A stretch of DNA of 64,000 bases, taken from contig NZ_FXDJ01000009.1 of the NCBI RefSeq assembly GCF_900178525.1, positions 1,415,001-1,479,000 of the forward strand. Direction: 5' to 3'. This DNA comes from Massilibacteroides vaginae (GTDB lineage: Bacteria; Bacteroidota; Bacteroidia; Bacteroidales; Tannerellaceae). Below are positions 8,384 through 17,499 of the stretch, piece after piece (positions within the stretch are counted from its first letter, which is position 1; each line of letters begins with the position of its first letter). Below the pieces are notes generated by a model. That model worked only from the letters and a program-made list of their open reading frames with translations, made no database searches and had not been told where the DNA came from. The translations under genes were made by a program, and so were the position numbers.

Positions 8384-9964
8384 ATGAGTCAGTATTCAGA
8401 AGAGATAAAGAGAAGAAGAACTTTTGCAATTATTAGCCACCCTGACGCGGGGAAGACTACATTAACTGAGAAGTTATTGTTGTTTGGAGGTGCTATTCAT
8501 GTGGCCGGAGCTGTAAAATCAAATAAAATTAAAAAAACGGCTACGTCCGACTGGATGGAGATCGAAAAGCAGCGCGGAATTTCGGTCGCTACTTCGGTAA
8601 TGGCTTTTGATTATTCTAATCATAAAGTAAATATCCTGGATACGCCCGGTCACCAAGACTTTGCTGAGGATACTTATCGTACGCTTACGGCTGTTGATAG
8701 TGTGATTATCGTTATTGATATAGCGAAGGGTGTGGAGATACAGACACGTAAACTGATGGAAGTGTGTCGTATGCGCAAAACTCCTGTGATTGTCTTTGTT
8801 AATAAAATGGACCGTGACGGGAAAGATCCTTTTGATTTACTTGATGAGATTGAGGAAGAATTACAAATCAAAGTTCGTCCTCTAAGTTGGCCGATAGATA
8901 TGGGACAACGTTTTAAAGGTGTTTACAATATATTTGAGAAAAAACTGAATCTTTATACTCCGAGCAAGCAGTATGTTACCGAGAATATAGAGTTCAAAGA
9001 TGTAAATAGTCCTGAACTTGAAAAGCATATCGGTGATCCGTTGGCGGAAAAGCTTCGTTCGGACATTGAACTGATTGAGGGAGTTTACCCTGAGTTTGAT
9101 GTGAATACCTATCTGAAGGGAGATATTGCTCCGGTGTTTTTTGGATCGGCACTTAATAACTTTGGGGTGAAAGAACTCTTGGATTGTTTTGTTCAGATTG
9201 CTCCTTCACCTCGTCCGATACAGGCTGTAGAGCGTGTTGTTGAACCTGAAGAAGATACTTTCTCCGGCTTTATTTTCAAGATACATGCGAATATGGATCC
9301 GAACCATAGAAGTTGTATTGCGTTTGTGAAGATCTGCTCCGGACGTTTCGAAAGAAATGCCAACTACAAGCATGTGCGATTTGGTAAAGGTATGCGGTTT
9401 AGTAGTCCGACGGCTTTTATGGCACAAAAGAAAGAAGTGGTAGATGAGGCCTTTGCCGGTGATATTATCGGTTTGCCGGATACCGGTAACTTTAAGATTG
9501 GCGATACACTTACTGCAGGCGAAGAACTTCACTTCAAGGGTTTACCAAGCTTCTCGCCCGAAATGTTTAAATACATTGAGAATGCTGACCCGATGAAGGC
9601 AAAACAATTAAATAAGGGTATAGAGCAATTGATGGACGAAGGAGTAGCTCAGCTGTTTACCAACCAATATAACGGACGAAAGATTATCGGTACAGTAGGG
9701 CAGTTGCAGTTTGAAGTGATCCAGTATCGCTTGCTTCATGAATACGGAGCCCAGTGTAAATGGGAACCGATCAGTCTGTATAAAGCCTGTTGGATAGAAA
9801 GCGACAACAAAACCGTGCTGGAGAACTTTAAGAAGAGAAAATCTCAGTATATGGCCATAGACAAAGAAGGGCGGGATGTTTATTTGGCCGATTCAAACTA
9901 TGTGTTGACTATGGCGCAACATGATTTCCCCGAAATAAAGTTCCACTTTACTTCGGAGTTCTGA
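8384..9964 (+). CDS. prfC: Peptide chain release factor 3
   Basis: RF3 is a translational GTPase that releases RF1/RF2 from the ribosome after termination. The 526-residue product has SHPDAGKTT (G1, residues 18-26), the RGISV switch, DTPGHQDF (G3) and NKMD (G4), and the RF3-specific C-terminal part ending in [15 protein letters not shown]. It is the last gene of the plus-strand row starting at 6052 and converges with the minus-strand HAD gene, with only four bases between their stops. Confidence 0.97.
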   Translation: MSQYSEEIKRRRTFAIISHPDAGKTTLTEKLLLFGGAIHVAGAVKSNKIKKTATSDWMEIEKQRGISVATSVMAFDYSNHKVNILDTPGHQDFAEDTYRTLTAVDSVIIVIDIAKGVEIQTRKLMEVCRMRKTPVIVFVNKMDRDGKDPFDLLDEIEEELQIKVRPLSWPIDMGQRFKGVYNIFEKKLNLYTPSKQYVTENIEFKDVNSPELEKHIGDPLAEKLRSDIELIEGVYPEFDVNTYLKGDIAPVFFGSALNNFGVKELLDCFVQIAPSPRPIQAVERVVEPEEDTFSGFIFKIHANMDPNHRSCIAFVKICSGRFERNANYKHVRFGKGMRFSSPTAFMAQKKEVVDEAFAGDIIGLPDTGNFKIGDTLTAGEELHFKGLPSFSPEMFKYIENADPMKAKQLNKGIEQLMDEGVAQLFTNQYNGRKIIGTVGQLQFEVIQYRLLHEYGAQCKWEPISLYKACWIESDNKTVLENFKKRKSQYMAIDKEGRDVYLADSNYVLTMAQHDFPEIKFHFTSEF

Positions 9965-9968
9965 AATA

Positions 9969-10661
9969 CTAAAGAATAGAACGAATATCAGCTAACGAGC
10001 GGACGTTGAACGTGGGTTCAAATCCGTTCGTTTTTTTGTTGTCCGGATTAAACCATAGCTGCTCTATGCCGGATTGGTGGGCACCAATAATATCGGCCTC
10101 CCAACTATCCCCGATCATTAGCGATTCTTTACGGCGGGAGTTTGTGTTTATCAGAGCAAAATCGAAGATGCCTTTGTGCGGTTTCTGAATGCCGGCATCT
10201 TCAGAAAGGATTGTCTTTTCAATGTAGGGCGCAAGACCGGAATTGTTTAGTTTGTTGGCCTGTACTTCGCGAAATCCGTTTGATAAGATATAAAGTTTAT
10301 AACGTGGGCTAAGGTATTCTAATAATTCGATTGCCCCCGGAACGAGACGGGTTTTGCGACCTGTTCTTTTCAGGAAGTCTCTGTTGACAGATAAGATGGT
10401 TTCTTTATCATTGATACCCATCGGACGCATAACATAGGCAAACCGTTCCAGAATTAAAGTCTGTCTGTCTATTTTATGTTCTCTGTATTGCGCCCACAAA
10501 TACTCATTGTTAGGCATATAGAAGTCAAAGAAAGCCTCGAATGAGGCGTAATGCCGATCCCAATGGTAATCGGCAAAAAGCTCTTCGAGGCATTCCTTAT
10601 TGTTGTGATACGTATCCCAAAGCGTATCGTCAAGGTCTATAAATAAATTCTTATACTTCAT
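9969..10661 (-). CDS. HAD-family nucleotidase of the YjjG type
   Basis: The 230-residue haloacid dehalogenase-fold phosphatase has DLDDTLWDT (motif I), ILSNGF (motif II), a Lys in IQKPHKGIF (motif III) and MIGDSWEADI (motif IV). The helical cap lies between residues about 20 and 100. These features and the length match YjjG, a 5'-nucleotidase that removes non-canonical pyrimidine nucleotides. Its ATG shares one base with the stop of the preceding lipoprotein gene (TAATG), indicating co-translation. Confidence 0.85.
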   Translation of the reverse strand: MKYKNLFIDLDDTLWDTYHNNKECLEELFADYHWDRHYASFEAFFDFYMPNNEYLWAQYREHKIDRQTLILERFAYVMRPMGINDKETILSVNRDFLKRTGRKTRLVPGAIELLEYLSPRYKLYILSNGFREVQANKLNNSGLAPYIEKTILSEDAGIQKPHKGIFDFALINTNSRRKESLMIGDSWEADIIGAHQSGIEQLWFNPDNKKTNGFEPTFNVRSLADIRSIL

Positions 10662-11542
10662 TATCCAATTTCAATCACCAGATATTTTCCTAAGCTCCAG
10701 AAGTGCGTGTCGTCTAAGATCTTGAACGTAAGATTTCCGTCTGCGTCTTTTACAAACTCAAACGAGCCTTCCGGATGATTTGATCTCAATTTAGCTTTCC
10801 CGGCGAACAATGGAATTTCTTTTACTTCACGTACATCGATCGAGATAAAATAATCGCGATTGAAACCACTTTGAAGTACTTTTGATTTTGAGAAAAGACC
10901 ACCACCGGATAAGATATTCTGATCTTTCAATTCCTTAGAAGTACCAAAGCAGTAATAAGCAGTGTGTAACGACTTATCCTGAGCGTGTATTTTCTCTTTC
11001 TGTGCAGCACTTGTTGTTGATAAATTCTCAACATCTTCGTTCAGTGCAACAACCTGATCGTCCAGTTCCTGGATGCGTATATTCTTTTTAGCTAAATCTT
11101 CCTGAAGCACTACGATCATAGACGTTTTCTGGTCTATTTCAGAAGAAAGACGCGCAACTGTTTTGCGTAAAGAGCTTGATTCGATACCACTCTTTTTAAC
11201 TTTCTCTTCTAATAAAGCCAGCTGTTCTTTGTTCTTTTTGAGTGTTTCCGAGATCAGCTGAACATTCTGCCGGATACGTTCCTGATTTGTTTTGTTCATT
11301 TCAGCACCGGGTTGTTGCTGTATGTTCAGGTAGTTTTCCGCATCACGGATAGATTGGAAGTCAGCTTCTACTTCGTTGAGGATAGACAAAACTTCATTAA
11401 TTTCAGAAGATTGCTTCGCGTTTTCAATTTTTAGAGAATCATTCTCAGCCTTTAGTTTTTTATATTCAGTAGATTGTTGTCCACACGATACTAATATGGC
11501 TACGGTAATAAATGCTAATAATAACTTTTTCATTTTGTTCAT
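10661..11542 (-). CDS. Coiled-coil lipoprotein of unknown function
   Basis: A 293-residue protein with a lipoprotein signal (LLLAFITVAILVSC) puts the acylated Cys near residue 21; the start may instead be the Met three codons later. Residues about 30-190 are heptad-rich coiled coil (KKLKAENDSLKIENAK and onward). A small globular C-terminal domain (from YYCFGTSKELKDQNIL) contains short beta-rich stretches. Similar lipoproteins are common and uncharacterised in Bacteroidales. It lies between rsmI and the HAD gene on one strand. A role in envelope structure is a guess. Confidence 0.8.
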   Translation of the reverse strand: MNKMKKLLLAFITVAILVSCGQQSTEYKKLKAENDSLKIENAKQSSEINEVLSILNEVEADFQSIRDAENYLNIQQQPGAEMNKTNQERIRQNVQLISETLKKNKEQLALLEEKVKKSGIESSSLRKTVARLSSEIDQKTSMIVVLQEDLAKKNIRIQELDDQVVALNEDVENLSTTSAAQKEKIHAQDKSLHTAYYCFGTSKELKDQNILSGGGLFSKSKVLQSGFNRDYFISIDVREVKEIPLFAGKAKLRSNHPEGSFEFVKDADGNLTFKILDDTHFWSLGKYLVIEIG

Positions 11543-11547
11543 TTTTT

Positions 11548-12249
11548 TTATTCGACTTCAGTCCTTTTGTCTTTTTGGCTTTTTAAGCCCGACAGTATAA
11601 TAACAATTTCACCTTTCGGTTCGTTCTGCGTGAAATGGGTAATTACTTCTTCTAAAGTACCACGTACGGTTTCTTCGTGCAACTTAGAGATTTCGCGTGA
11701 CACAGAAACCTGTCTGTCCCCTCCCATGTGTTCGCTGAATTGTGTTAGTGTTTTCACCAAACGGTAAGGTGATTCATAGAAAATGATCGTTCTTGGCTCG
11801 ACGGCTAATTCCTGAAGGCGCGTTTGACGCCCTTTTTTTTGCGGAAGGAAGCCTTCAAAGCAAAACTTTTCATTCGGTAACCCAGACGCTACAAGAGCCG
11901 GAACAAATGCTGTGGCGCCGGGTAAGCACTCAACCTCTATGCCTGCACGTACACACGCTCGTACAAGCATAAAGCCGGGATCAGAGATGGCCGGAGTTCC
12001 GGCGTCGGAAACAAGCGCAATATGCTCACCGCTTTTTATACGTTGCGCAATTTGTTCAACAGACTTGTGTTCATTGAACTTATGATGCGATTGCATCCGG
12101 TTCTGAATCTCAAAATGTTTCAGCAAAAAACCGGTAGTTCGTGTGTCTTCGGCCAGAATTAAATCTGCTTCTTTCAACACACGAATGGCCCTGAAGGTCA
12201 TATCTTCCAAATTACCGACCGGAGTTGGTACTACCGTTAGTTTTGCCAT
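11548..12249 (-). CDS. rsmI: 16S rRNA (cytidine1402-2'-O)-methyltransferase RsmI
   Basis: RsmI 2'-O-methylates C1402 in the ribosomal P site using SAM. The 233-residue protein shows the tetrapyrrole-methylase fold: VPTPVGNLEDMTFRAI at the N-terminus, AEDTRTT, LVSDAGTPAISDPG and LPGATAFVPALVASGLP. All are RsmI hallmarks. It is 5 bases upstream of the coiled-coil lipoprotein gene, in the same direction. Confidence 0.96.
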   Translation of the reverse strand: MAKLTVVPTPVGNLEDMTFRAIRVLKEADLILAEDTRTTGFLLKHFEIQNRMQSHHKFNEHKSVEQIAQRIKSGEHIALVSDAGTPAISDPGFMLVRACVRAGIEVECLPGATAFVPALVASGLPNEKFCFEGFLPQKKGRQTRLQELAVEPRTIIFYESPYRLVKTLTQFSEHMGGDRQVSVSREISKLHEETVRGTLEEVITHFTQNEPKGEIVIILSGLKSQKDKRTEVE

Positions 12250-12259
12250 AGTTTTTATA

Positions 12260-12919
12260 TTAAAGGAAACGTTTTTCCAGATGACTTATAAAAGCAGCAG
12301 CCGTACTACTATTAAAGTCCCAGTCCATTTCGTTTCGAAGATAACGCATTGCACCCTCCAACGAAGATTCCTGATTTAAAGAATCCACTACCCGATGCAT
12401 AACGCCTTCATCCCCTTTAAATAATTCTTTTTTAAATAAAAAACGATCATTCACGCTGAACGATTTTCGTAAATCAGAGACATTTTTCCGTTCTAATGTT
12501 TCTTTCAGAGAAGTAATACTTTTTTCTTCAACTTTAGATGAAATTGTTTTCGGTTCTTCTTTTTGAATAATTATCGGTTTCTCATTAAATGCTTGAACAG
12601 GAACAGAAGCAGGTTCTGCCGGAGCAGCTACTGTCGCTTTCGCTTCTTTTTCTTCGGTTAATTCTTTTACTTTTTGTTCTTCAGCCTTTACGCGAGCACT
12701 GATTGCTTCAATACACGAGCGTTGTTCTTTCAGTTGATTTTCCAAGTCTGAAATTCTGATTTGCTCTATCGTATAAACAGACCGGGAAATTCTTTGGATT
12801 AGTTCAAAGGATTCACCGAAAAACGAAACCGATGCTTCATTATTTTGAAGTCCGGAAACGAGCTGTTCCAACTCATGAAGATGAGTCAATAGTTTATCAA
12901 CTTCTACCCTGTCAGTCAT
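12260..12919 (-). CDS. Conserved coiled-coil protein, unknown function
   Basis: The 219-residue protein is predicted cytoplasmic: there is no signal peptide or membrane segment. Residues about 1-100 are helical with coiled-coil character, 105-150 is a low-complexity Ala/Pro/Lys/Glu linker, and the last 70 residues form a compact domain containing SVNDRFLFKKELF and ALEGAMRYL-like segments. The C-terminal domain resembles a conserved Bacteroidota segment of unknown role. It lies 10 bases upstream of rsmI, which may be co-transcribed. Confidence 0.75.
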   Translation of the reverse strand: MTDRVEVDKLLTHLHELEQLVSGLQNNEASVSFFGESFELIQRISRSVYTIEQIRISDLENQLKEQRSCIEAISARVKAEEQKVKELTEEKEAKATVAAPAEPASVPVQAFNEKPIIIQKEEPKTISSKVEEKSITSLKETLERKNVSDLRKSFSVNDRFLFKKELFKGDEGVMHRVVDSLNQESSLEGAMRYLRNEMDWDFNSSTAAAFISHLEKRFL

Positions 12920-12938
12920 TTTCTATTAATTAATACAA

Positions 12939-12946
12939 CAAATTTA
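12939..12946 (-). promoter_or_regulatory. -7 promoter box upstream of the coiled-coil protein/rsmI unit
   Basis: The minus strand reads TAAATTTG, matching TAnnTTTG, 19 bases before the ATG at 12919. Confidence 0.45.
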
Positions 12947-13121
12947 GGCGTTTCTTTAAATAAAAACGTATTTGTTAATGAAAAAGTGTGTAATTGTCAG
13001 TCTTAAACACTTAATTTAAGTTATCAGAAGGCGTTTTGCCCTCGTATAATCCTTTCTTATTAAGGGAAAAGCCTACTTAAACGCAAAAATTAATACCTTC
13101 GCATGAGATTTACTATAGATT

Positions 13122-13928
13122 ATGGATTATACATCTCCTGAATATAAAAGACTCGATCATATTGCCACCCTTGCGGTTGATGTTGGCACGTTTTTACTGG
13201 CATGCGGTGCTCATTGCGGGCGTATCAGCCGTAATGTTAACCGGATTGTAAATACATGGGGTGTTAATATTCATATGCATTTTTCGTATACCGGTATTTT
13301 GGTAACGGCTTGTTATGACGAATATCCGGAAATGCCTGTCACAATTTATAAACGTTCGCCGGCACATGGCGTAAACTTCACCGCGATTAATGAAATCAGT
13401 CAACTCTCCTGGTTGGTGCAAGAAAATAAAATTTCAGTCAACGACGCCGCTGAGTTGTTTACCCAGATTAAAAACAAAAGAGCTTATCCGAAATATGTTC
13501 TGCTGGTTGCTATCGGGGTGTCGTGCGCATGCCTTTGTGTAGTTGCCGGCGGCGATTGGCGTGATGCTGTTGTTGCTTTTGCTGCTTCTATTGCCGGAAT
13601 GCTGGTACGGCTTGAAATCATCAGGCATAAATATAACCCGATGATTTCCTTTATTGTGGCCGCGTTCGTAACTTCACTGATCACCGGATTGAATGTGATC
13701 GGGGCGTTTCATCCGGTTTGGGGAGAAAGTTTAGCCCCGGATCGCGCATTAGCTACGGCTGTGTTATATCTTGTACCCGGTGTGCCGTTGACCAATTGTA
13801 TTATCGACCTGATAGAAGGCTATATTCCGTCGGCAATTGCGCGTGGTGTATTTGGCGCTTTTATTTTACTCTGCATTGCCGTGGGGATGTCGATCAGTAT
13901 ATTGTTGTTTGGAATCAATAAATTTTAG
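13122..13928 (+). CDS. YjjP-like (ThrE N-terminal family) exporter subunit
   Basis: The 268-residue protein begins with a soluble domain of about 120 residues (DVGTFLLACGAHCGRISRNV) and ends in about five membrane helices. This is the ThrE N-terminal/DUF1212 family, as in E. coli YjjP. In E. coli YjjP and YjjB together form a reported succinate exporter; related one-piece ThrE proteins export threonine and serine. The partner gene follows after 3 bases. A TACCTTCG box at 13094-13101, close to TAnnTTTG, may be its promoter. Succinate export would suit a fermenting Bacteroidales but is inference. Confidence 0.85.
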   Translation: MDYTSPEYKRLDHIATLAVDVGTFLLACGAHCGRISRNVNRIVNTWGVNIHMHFSYTGILVTACYDEYPEMPVTIYKRSPAHGVNFTAINEISQLSWLVQENKISVNDAAELFTQIKNKRAYPKYVLLVAIGVSCACLCVVAGGDWRDAVVAFAASIAGMLVRLEIIRHKYNPMISFIVAAFVTSLITGLNVIGAFHPVWGESLAPDRALATAVLYLVPGVPLTNCIIDLIEGYIPSAIARGVFGAFILLCIAVGMSISILLFGINKF

Positions 13929-13931
13929 CCG

Positions 13932-14462
13932 ATGCTACCTGAAAGCCTGATATTAGCTACTTTGTTCGACATCCTGATGGGTGGTTTAATTGCCATAGGG
14001 TGGGGGATTCTCTTTAATACACCTCGGCAAGTTCTTTATGTAGCCGCCCTGTTGGGCGGATTGGGGCATAGCATTCGTTTTCTTATGTTGGAAGCCGTTG
14101 GCGCACCGCTTGTGCTGGCTACCCTGGCCGGAACGGTGTTTATTGGTTTTCTGGGCATTGCTTTTGCCCGTAAAGTAGATACGCCCCCCGTAGTGTTTAC
14201 TATGCCTGCTTGCATAACGATGATACCGGGCATGTACGCTTACCATACGATGCTTGGGTTTATTAAAATGGCAGGTGCTGATATTACAGTGCAAGATCCC
14301 GCTTTAGTATCGCAAACAGCACAGTATTTTGTAATTACGATATCTCTATTGTTTACCCTGTCCATCGGAATTACAATCGGGTCGTTGCTGTTTCGTAAAA
14401 AAACCGCCCGCGAAATAAAACTGAATCTGCCGAGTTTGTTTTTCTTTAAACATAAGTCTTAA
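13932..14462 (+). CDS. YjjB-like (ThrE_2 family) exporter subunit
   Basis: The 176-residue membrane protein has about five hydrophobic helices and the motif MPACITMIPGMYAYHTMLGF, typical of the DUF3815/YjjB family. It is the partner of the YjjP-like protein encoded 3 bases upstream; the two correspond to the halves of ThrE. The substrate is a dicarboxylate or an amino acid and cannot be settled from sequence. Confidence 0.85.
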   Translation: MLPESLILATLFDILMGGLIAIGWGILFNTPRQVLYVAALLGGLGHSIRFLMLEAVGAPLVLATLAGTVFIGFLGIAFARKVDTPPVVFTMPACITMIPGMYAYHTMLGFIKMAGADITVQDPALVSQTAQYFVITISLLFTLSIGITIGSLLFRKKTAREIKLNLPSLFFFKHKS

Positions 14463-14557
14463 TTTTCCCGTTTTTTGAACCTAAAATCAGGGCTTTTTTA
14501 CTGCATTTTTACCGTTTTTTATATGGCTTAAAATCAGCGCATTAGGCTATCGTAAAA

Positions 14558-14640
14558 ACATAAAGGTTATTTTTCGAAAAATAAAGGATATCTTTTTAAA
14601 AATAAAGGATATCTTTTTAAATAGATAGTAATGCAAAAAA
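14558..14640 (+). repeat. 21-bp-period intergenic repeat, copy 2 (three units)
   Basis: ATAAAGG starts at 14560, 14581 and 14602, again exactly 21 bases apart. The order is one GGTTATTTTT unit then two GGATATCTTTTT units, ending with a tail like TAGTAATGCAA (14628-14637). The tail is shared with copies 3 and 4. The 379-base gap between the exporter genes and the LRR gene holds this repeat and a promoter box; nothing else is seen. Confidence 0.85.
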
Positions 14641-14768
14641 AACTCACTGATTTCAGGCTGATTTTTTTATACTGATCCGTGGCCGGAACAACATAAAAAA
14701 ACGACCAACGGTGAAAACCATTTGACTCTTTTTGTGCCGGTTCAGGGGTATAATTAAATCTTAATTCG

Positions 14769-14776
14769 TATTTTTG
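14769..14776 (+). promoter_or_regulatory. -7 promoter box of the T9SS leucine-rich-repeat gene
   Basis: TATTTTTG matches TAnnTTTG and lies 66 bases before the ATG at 14842. No -33 box at the right distance was found. Confidence 0.4.
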
Positions 14777-14841
14777 TTTTTTCCTTTATACACAGTCTAT
14801 TGTATTTTATCATCTTTTGTATAAAATTTAAACGAATACGA

Positions 14842-16194
14842 ATGAAATCAAATTTTTACTCCTTGTTTAGTGCCTTATTTTTACTCTCCGGATTTACGCT
14901 TAATGCCCAAACGTACAATGAGCACGACTTATCGAAGTTGAAAGCATTTGTGGAACAGACAGCCGATGGTGTTAGGAATATCGATCTTCTATGGGATGAG
15001 GCACCCGAAAAATTAGCAAAAGACGGAAGCAACTGGGTGTCCGGTCTAAAAGAATATTTATGGTGGAGTGATGATCGCTTAGTGGAAATCGACGCGATGT
15101 ACAAGAACCTTACCGGGATAGTTGATTTCGAAGGTTGTACGAAACTTTCAATGGTCTCACTTCGAAACAACAACTTTACGGAAGCAAATTTGAAAGGTTG
15201 CACCAATCTTAAAGCGATCTATCTTTGTGTGAACAAGATTACGTCGATCAATATTGAAGGTTGTGATAATATACAACGCTTTTCGGCCAACACGAATGAG
15301 TTTACAACCCTCGATGTGGCAAACAAAGCGAAACTAACACACCTGTATATTACCTATAATAAGTTGGCCTCTCTTGACGTGACGGGTTGTTACTCACTAA
15401 AAGAATTGGCTTTCACGAAAAGAGGTACGCTTACAAGTATAGATCTTTCCGACTGTTCGGAATTGACCTTGTTGGAATGTCAGGGCAATCAGCTTACATC
15501 GCTTGATTTGAGCAAGAACCCTAAAATTAAAAAGCTGATACTCACACAAAGTGGTTTTACAAACCCACTGACCGCTTTGAACATTAGCGGATGTAAGCAG
15601 CTCGAATCTTATGACTTTATCAGCTTATTGCCCGATTTGAAGACACTGAATATTTCGAATTGCGGTTTAAGTAGTATTGATCTCAGCGAAAACACAAAAC
15701 TAACGAAGCTGGAAGCTGGAGGGCAACAGTTACAGGTGGAAAAGCAGGAAACCGATAATAGCGAACTCAAACTTGAGGTGTTGCCTATTGATGATATTCT
15801 TGTTACGCCTTCGGACGAAGGTGTTTTTGAAAACGGAGTCATCACCTGGAGCAATCTTCCTGTAGGCGAAGGCGCATATTCCTATAACTTTACCACTACG
15901 CTACCCGCAGGTGCTACCGGAACGCCATTTGGCGGAACCGTATCTGTGCCTTGGAGCAACCATGACACGCCTGTTTCTAATGTAGAAGTAGAAAATAACC
16001 CTATCGTGATTTACGCTGCAAATGGCGCGGTTTACGTTCGTGCAGAAACCCCGCAAGCCGTTCGGGTATTTAATTTAATGGGACAATTGGTTAAACAAGC
16101 GACGGCAGTAACCGAGGCTTCGTTTTATTTGCCTAAAGGTATATATATCCTGCAAATAGGAAACCAAACGATTCGAAAGGTAATTGTAAAATAA
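14842..16194 (+). CDS. Secreted leucine-rich-repeat protein with T9SS type A sorting domain
   Basis: The start at 14842 gives MKSNFYSLFSALFLLSGFTLNAQ, a clear signal peptide; upstream in-frame codons lack this and are rejected. Residues about 75-300 hold degenerate repeats of roughly 21 residues of the LxSLDVTGCxxLKEL type, with a conserved Cys in most units. The final 75 residues (NPIVIYAANGAVYVRAE, VRVFNLMGQLVKQ, LPKGIYILQIGNQTIRKVIVK) form a Por-secretion-type C-terminal domain, the signal for export by the type IX system and surface attachment. It is a single-gene unit with its own terminator. The ligand is unknown. Confidence 0.88.
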   Translation: MKSNFYSLFSALFLLSGFTLNAQTYNEHDLSKLKAFVEQTADGVRNIDLLWDEAPEKLAKDGSNWVSGLKEYLWWSDDRLVEIDAMYKNLTGIVDFEGCTKLSMVSLRNNNFTEANLKGCTNLKAIYLCVNKITSINIEGCDNIQRFSANTNEFTTLDVANKAKLTHLYITYNKLASLDVTGCYSLKELAFTKRGTLTSIDLSDCSELTLLECQGNQLTSLDLSKNPKIKKLILTQSGFTNPLTALNISGCKQLESYDFISLLPDLKTLNISNCGLSSIDLSENTKLTKLEAGGQQLQVEKQETDNSELKLEVLPIDDILVTPSDEGVFENGVITWSNLPVGEGAYSYNFTTTLPAGATGTPFGGTVSVPWSNHDTPVSNVEVENNPIVIYAANGAVYVRAETPQAVRVFNLMGQLVKQATAVTEASFYLPKGIYILQIGNQTIRKVIVK

Positions 16195-16237
16195 TTCCAT
16201 CCTATCAGTTTTTTCCGCATAAGATAGAAAACGGATA

Positions 16238-16275
16238 GAGGGTGTGCTTCGTCTGAAGCACACCCTCATTCTTTT
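16238..16275 (+). terminator. Terminator after the LRR gene
   Basis: A perfect 13-bp stem (GAGGGTGTGCTTC with GAAGCACACCCTC, 16238-16267) has a four-base loop and is followed by ATTCTTTTT. It sits about 44 bases after the stop. Confidence 0.85.
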
Positions 16276-16421
16276 TGTTTAAAAACTTTTGCAGATAGAC
16301 TAGTTCTTTAACAACCATTCCTATTATAAATAGGAAAAAGGAGAGTAATGGTTAGAGGAAAAAGAACATAGTGATAAAAAATGGAATAATGTTTAAAACG
16401 GATCTCAAATAATTCATATGT

Positions 16422-16604
16422 TTATTGATTCTGACATTTATGATTTGGGTTTTGTTCGGTCAATTTTTCGTTGTTAGCATCCTCTTCCCATTGTTTGCAA
16501 GCATCCTCCTCGTTGGGTGGCGGAGGCAATTCAAAATTTATTTTGCTACATGAAAAAATAACAAACGAGGATGGAAGAGCTGATAGTTTCATTTTAATTT
16601 TCAT
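16422..16604 (-). CDS. Possible small lipoprotein (60 aa)
   Basis: The frame encodes a basic N-terminus, a short hydrophobic stretch and FSC, a weak lipobox, followed by an acidic Pro/Glu/Asn-rich tail with two further Cys (DACKQW and HKCQNQ). This charge pattern looks like a real exported peptide rather than a chance frame, and no other gene overlaps it. The hydrophobic stretch is shorter than usual and no family is recognised, so it may be a false call. Confidence 0.4.
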   Translation of the reverse strand: MKIKMKLSALPSSFVIFSCSKINFELPPPPNEEDACKQWEEDANNEKLTEQNPNHKCQNQ

Positions 16605-16858
16605 TTTTTCTTTATCAAATAAAATTTGTCAATAAAGTATATCTTGTACAATAGAGAAATAAAAAAACAGTCCAAATGGTTTGGCGAAGATATTAGATGC
16701 AGGCGACAGGCGTGTTAACTTAATGCAGAAAGTACTCCCGTTGATGCAAAAAAGTTCTTACCTCCGCAAATAAGATTCCTGTTTTAGCAATACCACGTAA
16801 TTTAGTGTTTCCATCTGATTCTTAACAGTGTGTAGCTATTTCTTTTAAGTTATTTGCA
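16605..16858. other. Gap without a supported gene
   Basis: This AT-rich stretch lies between the small minus-strand frame and the gene remnants. No promoter box, terminator or coding frame could be supported. Its position beside two truncated genes suggests it is decayed sequence. Confidence 0.4.
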
Positions 16859-17077
16859 ATGAAAAGGGAAATGTTTAGTTCTCAAGATATGCAAAGGATC
16901 AGATGCTTAATTATTGTTTCACTATGCTGTTTTACTATTTCAGGAATAAAGTCTCAGGTTGAAAAGCGCGATTCACTACTTATAAAGGTTCAGCAATCGT
17001 CGGGTGATGAAAAATTAGAGTATATAAGACAGCTCGCCATTTCGTGTCAGGATACCAAAGAGTTACTCCCGTATTAA
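16859..17077 (+). pseudogene. N-terminal remnant of a secreted or TPR-type signalling protein
   Basis: The 72-residue frame has a signal-like segment (IRCLIIVSLCCFTISGIKSQ) and continues RDSLLIKVQQSSGDEKLEYIRQLA. This resembles the beginning of Bacteroidota TPR-containing sensor kinases or regulators, where such a line is followed by hundreds of residues. Here it stops at DTKELLPY, where the DNA changes to an unrelated gene end in another frame. It is best read as a truncated gene. Confidence 0.55.
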
Positions 17078-17372
17078 CGGAACCTATACCATGACTGTTT
17101 CCGCTTTTTTAATACCCTATTATTACTATCTGCCGGACATGGATATAAAACGGCTAAGTTTAGATGTGCAAGTAAACTTATTCAGTTTGTGTGAGGCTGA
17201 GTATTATTATCTGCGGGCATTAAATATTTATGACTCGGACGATTACGACGAAGCCTTTAATCCACCGGTACGATTTCCATCCAATGTTAATGGAGGTGTT
17301 GGCATTGTTGGCATAAGTAATCGTACAAGTCAAACTATCGAACGGGTTAGCGTGATGGACATATTGTATTAA
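17061..17372 (+). pseudogene. C-terminal remnant of a DUF4249-like protein
   Basis: The open frame continues upstream of the first ATG (17091) and reads SYSRINGTYTMTVSAF, then YYLRALNIYDSDDYDEAFNPPVRFPSNVNGGVGIVG and a stop. This looks like the last quarter of DUF4249, a family of Bacteroidota outer-membrane-associated proteins often found next to TonB-dependent receptors. No start or signal peptide remains. It is joined out of frame to the preceding remnant near 17061-17077, as expected if a deletion fused two genes. Confidence 0.55.
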
Positions 17373-17432
17373 GAAAGTATCGCAAAGTCCTTTTTATTGT
17401 GTGGGGTTATCGGTGGATATACCTATTTTATG

Positions 17433-17440
17433 TACATTTG
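17433..17440 (+). promoter_or_regulatory. -7 promoter box of the acetate CoA-transferase gene
   Basis: TACATTTG matches TAnnTTTG and lies 59 bases before the ATG at 17500, implying a leader of about 50 bases. It lies inside the longest open frame, which argues against a start at 17401. Confidence 0.5.
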
Positions 17441-17499
17441 TAGTGAATGTGAGGTTTTACTCTATTAGGATAACACATAAGAACATAACTAATAATATC

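Noticed and set aside
17401-17499. Extended GTG start of the CoA-transferase gene
   Set aside because: A promoter box lies inside this extension, and the family begins at MALKF.
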